From a virus, in IMG/VR virus record IMGVR_UViG_3300027896_000001, positions 1 through 64,000 of that record: a DNA stretch of 64,000 bases; one strand, given 5' to 3'. Shown here piece after piece: positions 42,732-53,298 of the stretch (positions are counted from its first letter, which is position 1; every line of letters begins with the position of its first letter). The notes under the pieces were generated by a model. That model saw nothing but the letters and a program-made list of their open reading frames with translations, was not told the DNA's origin and searched no databases. A program made the position numbers and the translations under genes.

Positions 42732-45700
42732 TGAAATATTTAGACTATAATATCACAGACGACGCCACCGCTACCGGAGACAATAGTTATCCGAATACCA
42801 CGATTATATTCAAGGATGCGGATAATGACGACTATAGGCTCGATCCGCGCGCTGATGATGAGGCGGTAAAAAGTGGTGTCGATTTGTCTGCGGATTCCTA
42901 TTACAATTTTGATCACGATGTCGCCGGAAACAAGATAGATGATACATGGCAGATCGGCGCTTATCATTTCACTCGTGAAATAAGGGTCGCTGTCGGAAGC
43001 CCTGTGTCAACTGATTTAAAGACGGCTACAAGTCCCCTGACCGCTTCTGTTGACGAAGGGATAATGACATTCAGCGAAGACCAGGTGGATGAAAGGCTTT
43101 GTGCAGGATGTGTTGTGGCTCTCAGTCCGATAGGTACGACGACAACCGCTGCGCCATTAATCGATGAATTTCTTCTTTATGAAAAGATAGATACAAAGAA
43201 CTGGATAGTCCTGAAAAAATATCAGACCGGGAGTGGAGAATATGAGGACATAGGAAAAGCAAATTTCACTCAAGGCGACATGACTGTTGACAGCATAAAG
43301 CCGCATGATGAATCGTTGTTTTCCGCACTTTACGATAACCTAAGCGGAGAGGCGGGAATCGTTACTGAAAATGGCGACAGAATCAATTTTAAAACGTCCG
43401 ATATTAAAGCAAGCGTTTATTGTTTGTTTGGCAAGGATACGGTTGGCGCAAAAGTAAATGATGAAATGACATTTGACGAAACAAGAAACCTTACCGTTAA
43501 AACCCCTATCGACATCTTAAAAGAGTGCAATTCGAACCTTCGTCATAACGGTGTATTCGACGAATCAAAATGGTGGGTGGAATCTGCCGGCGCCTGTCTT
43601 GATGGTATTCAAATGCCTGTTGATTACATGACTGTGGAAGGCCTTCAACTGAATGCTGTCAATTACGGTATAATAATCACCGGGAAAGAGTTTAAAGCAT
43701 CCAGCAATATCGTTCGAAACGCCGGTCTCGACGGCATACAGGTTGACTCGTCAAATCCCAGTTCATGCGCAGCAGTCGTTAACAACATGATTTATGACCA
43801 TGTAGATAATGCTATTAAAATAAAACATAACGACTATGTTGGAAACAATTCATATATAAACGTTTACAACAACACCATGGTTGGTGGCAAACACGGCATC
43901 AATGTTGAAAGAAGGCCGGACAAGACCTATACGAACGTTGTTCGAATGCGGAATAACCTTGTTCAGGACACTTCAGGCCGCGCTTACATCATAAACGTCT
44001 ACGACCCCCATACAACCCCTCTGGAATCGTGCTGGGGCGGGGATACATCGCTGTCGAGGTATGAGGGCCGGCTGAACAAACACTCGGTTACAGTCAACTT
44101 CAGGGACCGCTATTCCAAGGACTATCATCTGGCGTTTGCGGACTCGATAGCCATGAAGGACGCTCCATCCTTGAGCGCAGATCCAGATTATGCGTTTAAC
44201 CTGGATTATGAGGGAGATGACAGGGCTTGGAGAAAATGGGACATTGGAGCGGATAATTTCCTTATTGGCGCAGACAAGAAAGTGAATTTTTCACTCGGAA
44301 TGTATGAAGGAAATTTGGATGAAACTCCGCAGGATCGCCTAGTTTCTATTTCAGGATCGGTTTTGACTTTCAAAGGCGGCGCGATCGGCTCGAGAATCGG
44401 TGTCGGAGACAAGGTGCTTTATACTGTTCAGACCACGAGCACAACAACAGGGACTGCGTCTCCTGTTTTGTCTGCTTGTTATCTTTCAGAAAAAGGCAAT
44501 TCTGATACGTGGATTGTAAGGACATATGATGGCGGTCTCGTTGACGATACAAATGGTGATGCGCCGGTGACAAGTATTAAAAGAGTTACTCACAATATTA
44601 ATGATGCGCTTGATGTTAACGGATTGGAAGAGATAGCTTGTGAATACAGCGGAAAAACAACTACCACTACCACGTTTTTAACATCGAAAGATCTGGTCTC
44701 TGCAAAAGCAAGCATTTTTGTTTGGTGTTATAATGACGGTGGCGTTGATTCTACTACTGCTGATATAAAAGGATGGACATGTTCTGATGATTATAGGCTT
44801 AATATTCTTACTCCATTCAGCACTATAACTCAATGTGGAAAAAAGCAGCGGGCTTCAGCGAAATGGGATACAGAAAAATATACAATAAGCATTGTTTCCG
44901 GAAGTCCGACTGATGTGATATTGATTGAAGATAAATTTGTAAATGTAATAGGTATTCAATGTTTGGTTTATTTGAATACTATTTACGGAATAAGAATGAA
45001 TAATACTGCTGGATCTAATATTATTTTGAATAATTTTATAAGAAATACTTTGGTTGGCATTGAAGTAGAATCCACTATAACTGATTGTGTCGTGGCGAAT
45101 AATGTGATAATTGGCGGGCAGATAGGAATAAGGGCGTATTCGGGCGTTGCCTATAATAATACAATTGCAGAGTTTACTCAATGCGGTATAAAATCAAATG
45201 ATCCGACTACTTTAAAATTAAGAAATAATATATCTGTTTCGCATTTGAGCCCAACAGAAGGGTGTTATTATCTTGGTAGTGGAGCAGATATAGAATATTG
45301 TCTAAGCAGTGATGCTTCAGCAACAGTAAACGAAGGCTGTGTAATAAACGTATGGATTAAATTTGAAGATCCTACAAATTATGATTATCATTTAAAAAGG
45401 GATGATTGGTATGCGATAAACTTCGGTACTGATCTTTCTTCTGATGCGGATTTTCCGTTTAATTACGATATTGATATGGATATGCTTGATGCGGATTCAT
45501 GGTCATTAGGCGCTGACAGCATTCCTGATCTTGAAACATTGCATTTGTATTTTGCGATTGGAAAAAATACAGATAATTTTTATACAGGGTCTGCAACTTT
45601 TTCAATAATTGGGGGAGTTGCTGTATTTAAAGAAAAACAAGATAATGAGAATTTTGGCATAGGTCAAGTTATTACCTATGATATTAATAAAACCTGTTAT

Positions 45701-48700
45701 CTTGGACATAAAATTTCAGAGGATGAGTGGGAGGTAATGGATCGAAATGGATTGCCTCCTGATGATATACTTAATGCTACTGTAATTTCAGTAAAAAATG
45801 TTTTTAATGAGATTGCGACTGCTATTGGAATAGGAACTGGAAGTATAAGTGAGTTGATTGGTGACTCGAGTACGCCTTTTATGTCGTTAAAAAAGGCAAA
45901 ATATCAGATAAATTTTCCAGTTTATAAAAATTCGACACCTCATTCTGAACAAATTGTAGTAGAACTTTATGAAACTGATGAAGAGAATTTTATCAGAGTT
46001 TACGCGCCATCTGATATAGCGACAGAATGCGTTACGAGACAAAGACATACCGGATGGTGCCCAAGCAGCATTGCTTCCGCGACTCGGATATTGGCAACTC
46101 AGTTTATGATAAATGGAGTGGTATTAATAAACATTCCATATACAGTATTTGAAGGATTGGTAATTGACGGCGGCGGAGATCATGGCGGAAATCATAATAA
46201 TGCAATCGGATGTATTGGCAATCCTGAAAAAGTAAAAATAATCGGATGTATAATTAAAAACTGTGCTGATGGTATTTATAATCTAACAACCTCTTCCGTA
46301 ATTATGGCAAACAATGTTATTTATGAATGTACAAATAATGCAATTGTTACTGGCGGATTCGATATCGTTTATAACAATACAATGACAAAAATTGACCTAA
46401 CATGCCTGATGAATCAGTACAGTGATATTGTCGTAAATAACATTGCCACGGTTCCCTTAATGGGTGGAGTGTATGTTTGTTATAACGATAATTCAAATTT
46501 AAAAAACTGTTTAAGCGAAGATGGTTCAGCAGGGACAATTAATGACTGTCAACCAAATATCACTATTAATTTCACTGATCCTGATAATGAAGATTTTCAT
46601 TTAAAAGACGGGGCGGACTCAGAAGCAAAAGGAACAGGACTGCAACTCGCTTCTGATTCTTATTATCCTTTTAATGTTGATGCACAGAATATTCAACGAA
46701 GAAAACGATGGGATTTGGGCGCACTTGAATTTGAAACAAAGAAAGTTTATTTCGCTGTAGGGTCATCAACAAATGATTTTAAAACAATGCCTTCTTCAGG
46801 AACGCTTGATTTTAATATTACTTTAACAGAAGGAACCAGGCCGGAAGAAATACATAGTGTAATTGAATTTGGAAATGAAGATGGATTGATTGATCAAATA
46901 AATTCGGGATTAGGAGTGGGAAATGAAATTGTCTCTCAAGATATTCCTGATGGGTGTTTGTTAAAAGAGAAAATTGATTATTCACATTGGATTGTGACGG
47001 ATTATCATGGAGACAACATTGCTGCATGTACTGGAAATGTAGATCAAATAAAAAGGCCATTTAACGATCTCGCAACTGCATTGGCAAACGTATGGTTTAA
47101 TTATCTTACAAGTAAAGATTTAATAACCCAAAAAGTCCAACTTAATATAGCGTGCTATAATGATGCGGCCGGTTTTGCTAGTGATCCTGGTCTTGCAAAT
47201 ACCGCATATATTTCATCAGACAATAATTATTATCTTAAAATATATACACCAGTAGATACGCAGAAAGAAGTTAATCTTCCCCAAAGGCATGATGGATACT
47301 TTGGGTGGATAGGTGAAACGTTTCATTCCGGATTTTATATAGACACTGCGGGAGAATACGGTCTGAATTTATGGGCAACGGATTATGTTGAAGTTGAAGG
47401 TTTATCAGTAATGGCGCAGAATGGGATCGCCTCGCATGGAATACAAATTTCAAACAGCAAAAGCTTTGCTATTATTGGAAACATAGTAAAATCGTGTACA
47501 GGAGATGGAATACGCACTCAAGGGTCGCGGATGAATGCCCGTGATTTTATAATAAATAATTTGGTGTATAATTGCGGTGGAGACGGAATAAGAACCGGAT
47601 CATTTGTTCCGGCAACAAATTCGAAAACTTACATTTATAACAATACGGTATATAATTGTAAAAGGGGAATACATTTTTGCAATGTGACAGAAGGAGATTC
47701 AATAATCGGAATCGCTGTGAACAATATATGCCAGAAATCGAAATATCAGGATTATGTTGATGAATATTCAGGAATCAGTGGATTTTTCTCCGTAGATAAT
47801 TGTATAAGCAAAGACGAATCTGTTAAATTTTATGATGGGGATTTGAGTTATAAAAATACAACAATAAAATTCTCAAATCTTTCTTCTGAAAATTTTAATC
47901 TCGATAAAACTGATTATACAGCCGTAGATACAGCAATTGATCTTTCACAAGTTTCTCCATATAATTTCATAGATGATATTGCTCTAAAACCAAGAGAGCC
48001 GGGTTATTGGGACAGAGGAGCTTTTGAAATTATAGAAATTATCGGATCCGGAGAACTTGGAATGGCGCCTATTTTAATGGAAAGGTATGGAGCTTCTGCA
48101 GGAGGAGCGATACCGACACTTGTACTTCATTTAAGAGAGCATCTGTTGGCCGGTGTTGATCCGGATTATCAATTCACAAGCATAAGTGCTTTAAATACAT
48201 TTTTAGATAATAATGATTATTATGATTCTTATAATCTTGAAATAAATGTAGAAAGCAATATAGCATTCAGCGGAATTTTTTCTTTAAGAAATCGCGGGAC
48301 AACGCGGGAAGTCATAATCCAGACTTATGCGGAAGAATTGAAAAATGGGCCGGCTTCACTTAAATATCGTAACGGACCGTTTGTTGATGACGCTTCTGTT
48401 GAAAAGAAAATTGTTTGCAAAAATTTAAAAATATATTCTGATCCTGAGTCTACAACTCCAAACGATTATTTACTTGGTGTTGCCGCGCTTACACGTCAAA
48501 TAGATTTTATTAACTGCATAGTGCAGGTTAATAAAGATGCTGTTGTAAATACAGCGCCAAGTTGCGTAATAAATACAATTAATTCAATAATCGTTTATGC
48601 CAATGGAGATATATCGAACATATTAGTTCTTTCAAAAGAAAATGCTGGAAATTTCATAGGTAATTCCACTATTCTTACTTATACCCATCTTGATGCGATA

Positions 48701-49534
48701 ACATTTAATACTACAACAGCAAACTCTACCGACATGGTAAAAAATACTTTAACTTATAATTATTATTCGCATGGAAACATAACATTTGAAATATCAAATG
48801 TTCGTAAGTATAATTGCAAAGAAAATATTAATCCTTTATTCCGTACATTGTCTATAAGTTTGCCATTTGATATTGAAGAGGTGATGTCGGATAGTTTTAA
48901 GCCAAGTAACGATTCTCCTCTTATCGATTCGGGAGACAATGCGTCTCTTGAGTATTTGCCTTATGTGATAGAAACTGACATTATTGGAAATGAAAGAATA
49001 TATAATTTCGGTGTTGTGGATATCGGTCCGTATGAACTTCAGCTTCATATACTATCTTTTAAAGCACAAAATATTTCTTCTATTTTTCAGGCAAAACTGT
49101 TTCTTGATGAAGAAAGTGATCCAAAGAAATACATTTCTCCTGATTTAAAAATAGTGTTTATCGACCTGTATGATCAATTTTATGATAACCCAGATTACCG
49201 TGAAGAATTTGTAAGAGAATCAAAAATTATTATAATGTTGAAACCTATGAAAAGCGATTATATTATCAAAACAGATAAACAAAATCTTCTGGTAAAAGAA
49301 TTCGAAGCCTATTATGACGCAACACTTGAATCAATAATAATTACGAAAGGCAATGATCTTCTCGGTAATCTTTTTAATAACATATTTACCGACAACAGGT
49401 ATGTTTTTGAATTCAACGAAATAACTCATAAATTTATTGTTTATTTTTATGATACCTATGATAAAGGTGTTTCTGGAGATAAAAATCCAGTGAAAAATGT
49501 GCAATTTGGCGGTACATCTCTTATCTTGAATTGA
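42731..49534 (+). CDS. Giant multi-module beta-helix tail spike
   Basis: This 2267-residue protein contains four further copies of the spike module, whose first strands start near residues 85, 516, 936 and 1337. Each has a VAVG/FAIG strand, a CNxxxRHxG-type motif, beta-helix rungs of the NNxIxxxxxGI type, and a closing part FxDPxNxDYHL...GtDLSsDxxYPF...WDIGA. This closing pattern is seen in bacterial right-handed beta-helix proteins. The last 500 residues differ and may be the terminal fold. Thr runs interrupt modules near residues 135, 567 and 640. Spikes of this kind bind or cut surface polysaccharide; no catalytic site was identified. Confidence 0.7.
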   Translation: MKYLDYNITDDATATGDNSYPNTTIIFKDADNDDYRLDPRADDEAVKSGVDLSADSYYNFDHDVAGNKIDDTWQIGAYHFTREIRVAVGSPVSTDLKTATSPLTASVDEGIMTFSEDQVDERLCAGCVVALSPIGTTTTAAPLIDEFLLYEKIDTKNWIVLKKYQTGSGEYEDIGKANFTQGDMTVDSIKPHDESLFSALYDNLSGEAGIVTENGDRINFKTSDIKASVYCLFGKDTVGAKVNDEMTFDETRNLTVKTPIDILKECNSNLRHNGVFDESKWWVESAGACLDGIQMPVDYMTVEGLQLNAVNYGIIITGKEFKASSNIVRNAGLDGIQVDSSNPSSCAAVVNNMIYDHVDNAIKIKHNDYVGNNSYINVYNNTMVGGKHGINVERRPDKTYTNVVRMRNNLVQDTSGRAYIINVYDPHTTPLESCWGGDTSLSRYEGRLNKHSVTVNFRDRYSKDYHLAFADSIAMKDAPSLSADPDYAFNLDYEGDDRAWRKWDIGADNFLIGADKKVNFSLGMYEGNLDETPQDRLVSISGSVLTFKGGAIGSRIGVGDKVLYTVQTTSTTTGTASPVLSACYLSEKGNSDTWIVRTYDGGLVDDTNGDAPVTSIKRVTHNINDALDVNGLEEIACEYSGKTTTTTTFLTSKDLVSAKASIFVWCYNDGGVDSTTADIKGWTCSDDYRLNILTPFSTITQCGKKQRASAKWDTEKYTISIVSGSPTDVILIEDKFVNVIGIQCLVYLNTIYGIRMNNTAGSNIILNNFIRNTLVGIEVESTITDCVVANNVIIGGQIGIRAYSGVAYNNTIAEFTQCGIKSNDPTTLKLRNNISVSHLSPTEGCYYLGSGADIEYCLSSDASATVNEGCVINVWIKFEDPTNYDYHLKRDDWYAINFGTDLSSDADFPFNYDIDMDMLDADSWSLGADSIPDLETLHLYFAIGKNTDNFYTGSATFSIIGGVAVFKEKQDNENFGIGQVITYDINKTCYLGHKISEDEWEVMDRNGLPPDDILNATVISVKNVFNEIATAIGIGTGSISELIGDSSTPFMSLKKAKYQINFPVYKNSTPHSEQIVVELYETDEENFIRVYAPSDIATECVTRQRHTGWCPSSIASATRILATQFMINGVVLINIPYTVFEGLVIDGGGDHGGNHNNAIGCIGNPEKVKIIGCIIKNCADGIYNLTTSSVIMANNVIYECTNNAIVTGGFDIVYNNTMTKIDLTCLMNQYSDIVVNNIATVPLMGGVYVCYNDNSNLKNCLSEDGSAGTINDCQPNITINFTDPDNEDFHLKDGADSEAKGTGLQLASDSYYPFNVDAQNIQRRKRWDLGALEFETKKVYFAVGSSTNDFKTMPSSGTLDFNITLTEGTRPEEIHSVIEFGNEDGLIDQINSGLGVGNEIVSQDIPDGCLLKEKIDYSHWIVTDYHGDNIAACTGNVDQIKRPFNDLATALANVWFNYLTSKDLITQKVQLNIACYNDAAGFASDPGLANTAYISSDNNYYLKIYTPVDTQKEVNLPQRHDGYFGWIGETFHSGFYIDTAGEYGLNLWATDYVEVEGLSVMAQNGIASHGIQISNSKSFAIIGNIVKSCTGDGIRTQGSRMNARDFIINNLVYNCGGDGIRTGSFVPATNSKTYIYNNTVYNCKRGIHFCNVTEGDSIIGIAVNNICQKSKYQDYVDEYSGISGFFSVDNCISKDESVKFYDGDLSYKNTTIKFSNLSSENFNLDKTDYTAVDTAIDLSQVSPYNFIDDIALKPREPGYWDRGAFEIIEIIGSGELGMAPILMERYGASAGGAIPTLVLHLREHLLAGVDPDYQFTSISALNTFLDNNDYYDSYNLEINVESNIAFSGIFSLRNRGTTREVIIQTYAEELKNGPASLKYRNGPFVDDASVEKKIVCKNLKIYSDPESTTPNDYLLGVAALTRQIDFINCIVQVNKDAVVNTAPSCVINTINSIIVYANGDISNILVLSKENAGNFIGNSTILTYTHLDAITFNTTTANSTDMVKNTLTYNYYSHGNITFEISNVRKYNCKENINPLFRTLSISLPFDIEEVMSDSFKPSNDSPLIDSGDNASLEYLPYVIETDIIGNERIYNFGVVDIGPYELQLHILSFKAQNISSIFQAKLFLDEESDPKKYISPDLKIVFIDLYDQFYDNPDYREEFVRESKIIIMLKPMKSDYIIKTDKQNLLVKEFEAYYDATLESIIITKGNDLLGNLFNNIFTDNRYVFEFNEITHKFIVYFYDTYDKGVSGDKNPVKNVQFGGTSLILN

Positions 49535-49540
49535 GGAATT

Positions 49541-52500
49541 GTGAATTTTGTAAATCCATCAAGATCAACATATCATCACAACGTAATATCAGCGCTATCT
49601 GATGAAAACAGATTTGTGGCCAGTGGGCGTGCAAAAGGATATGCTGTTGACAGTTATTCGTGGCTGGCTGATTTTCTTTTTAAATATTCAGTAAACAAAA
49701 GTGTTAATCCTCACGTAGCGTATGTTTCTTTTTTCAGCGACAGGGAAATAATGTATGAGGAATTTGGAAATGTAGAACATTTATATATCGCTTATCCTTT
49801 TTTAACTTCTTATTCCAGGCAAAAACTTCCTTCAAATAGTTATGAATTGACAAAACAACAATATTCTGCAATAAGTAATAGAGGCGCGGAATTCGATATA
49901 ATAGAATACCTGAACATTTCTGATCAAAAAAAAGTAAAAGAAGAAACTAATCCAACTTCATTGAGTTACAATCATGGTTTTTGGAGGGCGCCGGCTTTAA
50001 TTGCCTCTGGGCGACGAATGAAACTTGACCACGTTATTGACCAGGGGGCCAGCGCTTTATACAACAAAGCTGAAAATTATAATCGTTATTTCTGGGCATA
50101 TCAATGGGCAAATTCATCCCATATTGAATTAACCAATGCCGATATTATTCTTGGAACATACGATGAAGATCTGCTGCAAATGTATCCTAACGCCGCCTGG
50201 GATGAAATCAATACTTATACATCTTTTGATGCGGGGCATACAGAAGAAATAAGAAAACTGATTGATGTTAAATTCAACGTGGCAAATCAAAAATATTTCT
50301 ATTTTGATAAAATGATTGAATGGGTTGCATATTACAACGATACTGTGCATTATTATGAACAACAATTTATGCCATATTATGGATTTGTGAATTTTTACAG
50401 TATTGACTGGGCAGAAATACACCCGTTTACATATTTGGGAACATCCGAATATGGGCAAATGGTAAGTTTTTTTCCTGAAATAATAAGAAAAGGGATTGTG
50501 GAGCCCGCAAAAGTCATAGCGAATTGGGGAAACCGATCAACCCCTGATGGCGGTCAACTTGTTTTTAATAACGGCGTCCACATGAACGATCCTTCAGATC
50601 AATCGCGTATTGTTTATAATGCATGCCGGCATATGTTGAATAAACCGCAATTCACTAATTATACCACAGATTTCCAGGTATTCAAGAAAGATCTGGCTGG
50701 AAATATCTTATACTCTGGAATAGATATTGACACTGAACGTAACAGAAGATATTCAGCCGTTGTCATGACTGAACCTTATTTTGTCACTGTGCCAGTCGGA
50801 AACGGTGAAATAGTAAATTACATGTTTGTCACTAAAGATAATTCTCCAATGACTATTAATAATGACCCCACTTCAATGTTTTTAAAAATTAAAACAACAA
50901 AAAGCATGATTGCAAAAATAGACCAACTTCTTCAAACAGCTGATTTTAATACCGACATCATAGAGACATTAACAATTAATGATCCAAGAAACGTATCAAA
51001 AATATCTAAATTTCTGGGTTATTCAACATCCGAACAATATTATTGTGATTTTGCAAGCAGTGATGAGCAGTTCATAAAAAGGCAGGATGATTGTCTTGAC
51101 GATTTGATAGGAGGAGACGGCACAACTCGAGGAATTGCCGGACAAGGAAAGCATGTTACTTTTACGGTATCTGACGGTTCAGAGCAATACAGCGGCGCAC
51201 TAAGAAAAATATGCGGACTTGGCTGGATAGCGAAGACCGTGATAAATAATAAAAATCAGATATCAGGAGTTAAAAACGAACTTGTTTTGTATTGTACGAA
51301 TTATGAGGCTGTAAATTCTCCTGGAGAAACACCTATAACGAATATTTCGAAAGAACTTATTTCAGATTATACCATAATTGATAAAACTGTTCCGTATGAA
51401 ACTTTTAAGCCAATGCTTAAGCTCCCTGGAATCAATGGATATGTTAAAATAATCGAACGAAACCGCCATTTTAAAATTACCAGAGCAAGCGATGGAATGT
51501 ATGAAGTCGTCTATAACGTAGAATTTCCGTATTGCCCGGGGTCTTACACTGAGCGCGTTACAATGAATTTTGCTGGAGATAATTGGTATAATAATCCTGT
51601 TCCAACTTATAAACAAACATGGATTTTAAAAAAACTGTCATATATACCAGCCGGTTCCCAAGAAGTGTTTTTATCAGACGAAGATTCCAGACAAGATATC
51701 AGCAATGACCGTTATGCCCCATTTGCCGATGATTCGTTTTGTGTTCATAGTGTTCTGGCTCAGCGCGCAGCATCAGGTTTAATAATTACGGAACCATTTC
51801 AACTTGGCGGCGGAGAGGAAGACGTAATAGAGACTCAAAAGAATCTTGTTGAATATCCGGCTGATTTGGTCTGGATGCTTGAAAAATTTAAAATGCTTTC
51901 TTTAATCAAATCGAGGGTTCCAGGATTTGAAAGATATGGAACATACGACGTTATGCTTGTTGATGATCCTGACAACAACCATTATTCAAAAGATATTAAA
52001 CTTTTGGGTTTAGTGGATAACAGGCAATGGAGATTTGCAAAAGAAAAATTCAGTTCATATATTAATAGGGAAAATCCATCGTATGTATGTGAAATAGATG
52101 TTTCTGCATTATTCAATGATTTCAAACAGTATCAGAAAACAGATTCCGGAGTTCCGGATGTAAAACGCTGGTTATACGGATATCTTGCCGGATTTGCGCA
52201 TACAATGGCCGACGCCGATGTTTCTGTTGATCATTCTGTAGAGATAATTGATGACTTTCCGGTTACCGAAAAAATATCAACAATGCAAAACAATGATTTG
52301 GAGTCAACCTTATCCGAATCAGATATAGCAATAGAAATATGGGACAATAAATCATTATTAGGCATCGAAGAAGAAACCAATATATATGGCGGAAACTGGC
52401 GCCCATTTTCTCCTATAAGTTCTGATACCCAAAAAGCTCCTGGAAAACTTATTATTGAGGGATTGCAGATAAGCCATATAGACGGCAGCGCTGTTGACGG

Positions 52501-53251
52501 CGTGACGAATATTTTTGGAAACATATATTCTGTTTCCATTGGTTATCTTGATAGTTCTTTCAGCCTCATGTTTCCGGATTTTGTCAATTTTAATAAACCT
52601 TCAAATATTTTGGAAGGCAGATCCAATCTTGCCCTTTCAATCGGGAATTCGGTTAATGGAATTAAATCATATCATATAATTTACATAACAAAGTTAACGG
52701 ATGATCTTGGAGTAAGACAGCTTTTCAGGGCATATATTTACTGTGATGATCCGGACGATCTTCCTGTATTTGATCCTGAAAATCCTTCAGGAAATCCCGG
52801 TCCATTCAGTATTTATGAACCTAAAAAACAAATAAGCAAAAACGTCACATTTGATTTATATACCAGCCAAGTAATTCAAAATCTAGCTGATAATATTATT
52901 GTAAGATATATTGACATGCAATCAACTCTTGAAAATGAAGATCTTTCTTTGCCTGATCGTGAAAAATATATTGATAATAATAAAAAAATATTCTTTCGAA
53001 TTCGTGTTATTAAAAAGAAGAATTATTCAGCATCCAACGATTCGAAAGACATAAGCTCCATTCAGTATAAGGGCCCGGCTATAGACGATGAAGATTTAAC
53101 GGTTACTCAAAAAGAATGGAGTAATTTTCCATGGGCTACCGTAACCGGCGATACCGTAATTATAGATGAAAAATTTGACTGGAGAAAAATTTTAACTCAG
53201 GAAATTGTAAGAAAACTTGGAATGACTTATTTCAAATGTTCATCTAAGTAA
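49541..53251 (+). CDS. Large tail structural protein (1236 aa)
   Basis: The GTG start at 49541 has GAGGAATT upstream and lies six bases after the previous stop. The protein is long, Asn/Tyr-rich and beta-heavy with a helical middle, and shows no motif I recognise. It is adjacent to the spike and fibre genes, so it is probably a tail fibre or baseplate-attached protein. Codon use is AT-rich like the end of the spike gene. Confidence 0.55.
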   Translation: MNFVNPSRSTYHHNVISALSDENRFVASGRAKGYAVDSYSWLADFLFKYSVNKSVNPHVAYVSFFSDREIMYEEFGNVEHLYIAYPFLTSYSRQKLPSNSYELTKQQYSAISNRGAEFDIIEYLNISDQKKVKEETNPTSLSYNHGFWRAPALIASGRRMKLDHVIDQGASALYNKAENYNRYFWAYQWANSSHIELTNADIILGTYDEDLLQMYPNAAWDEINTYTSFDAGHTEEIRKLIDVKFNVANQKYFYFDKMIEWVAYYNDTVHYYEQQFMPYYGFVNFYSIDWAEIHPFTYLGTSEYGQMVSFFPEIIRKGIVEPAKVIANWGNRSTPDGGQLVFNNGVHMNDPSDQSRIVYNACRHMLNKPQFTNYTTDFQVFKKDLAGNILYSGIDIDTERNRRYSAVVMTEPYFVTVPVGNGEIVNYMFVTKDNSPMTINNDPTSMFLKIKTTKSMIAKIDQLLQTADFNTDIIETLTINDPRNVSKISKFLGYSTSEQYYCDFASSDEQFIKRQDDCLDDLIGGDGTTRGIAGQGKHVTFTVSDGSEQYSGALRKICGLGWIAKTVINNKNQISGVKNELVLYCTNYEAVNSPGETPITNISKELISDYTIIDKTVPYETFKPMLKLPGINGYVKIIERNRHFKITRASDGMYEVVYNVEFPYCPGSYTERVTMNFAGDNWYNNPVPTYKQTWILKKLSYIPAGSQEVFLSDEDSRQDISNDRYAPFADDSFCVHSVLAQRAASGLIITEPFQLGGGEEDVIETQKNLVEYPADLVWMLEKFKMLSLIKSRVPGFERYGTYDVMLVDDPDNNHYSKDIKLLGLVDNRQWRFAKEKFSSYINRENPSYVCEIDVSALFNDFKQYQKTDSGVPDVKRWLYGYLAGFAHTMADADVSVDHSVEIIDDFPVTEKISTMQNNDLESTLSESDIAIEIWDNKSLLGIEEETNIYGGNWRPFSPISSDTQKAPGKLIIEGLQISHIDGSAVDGVTNIFGNIYSVSIGYLDSSFSLMFPDFVNFNKPSNILEGRSNLALSIGNSVNGIKSYHIIYITKLTDDLGVRQLFRAYIYCDDPDDLPVFDPENPSGNPGPFSIYEPKKQISKNVTFDLYTSQVIQNLADNIIVRYIDMQSTLENEDLSLPDREKYIDNNKKIFFRIRVIKKKNYSASNDSKDISSIQYKGPAIDDEDLTVTQKEWSNFPWATVTGDTVIIDEKFDWRKILTQEIVRKLGMTYFKCSSK

Positions 53252-53298
53252 GTTGATTAAATAAGGCAAACATTGTATTTTGAAGTATGGAGGACCCG

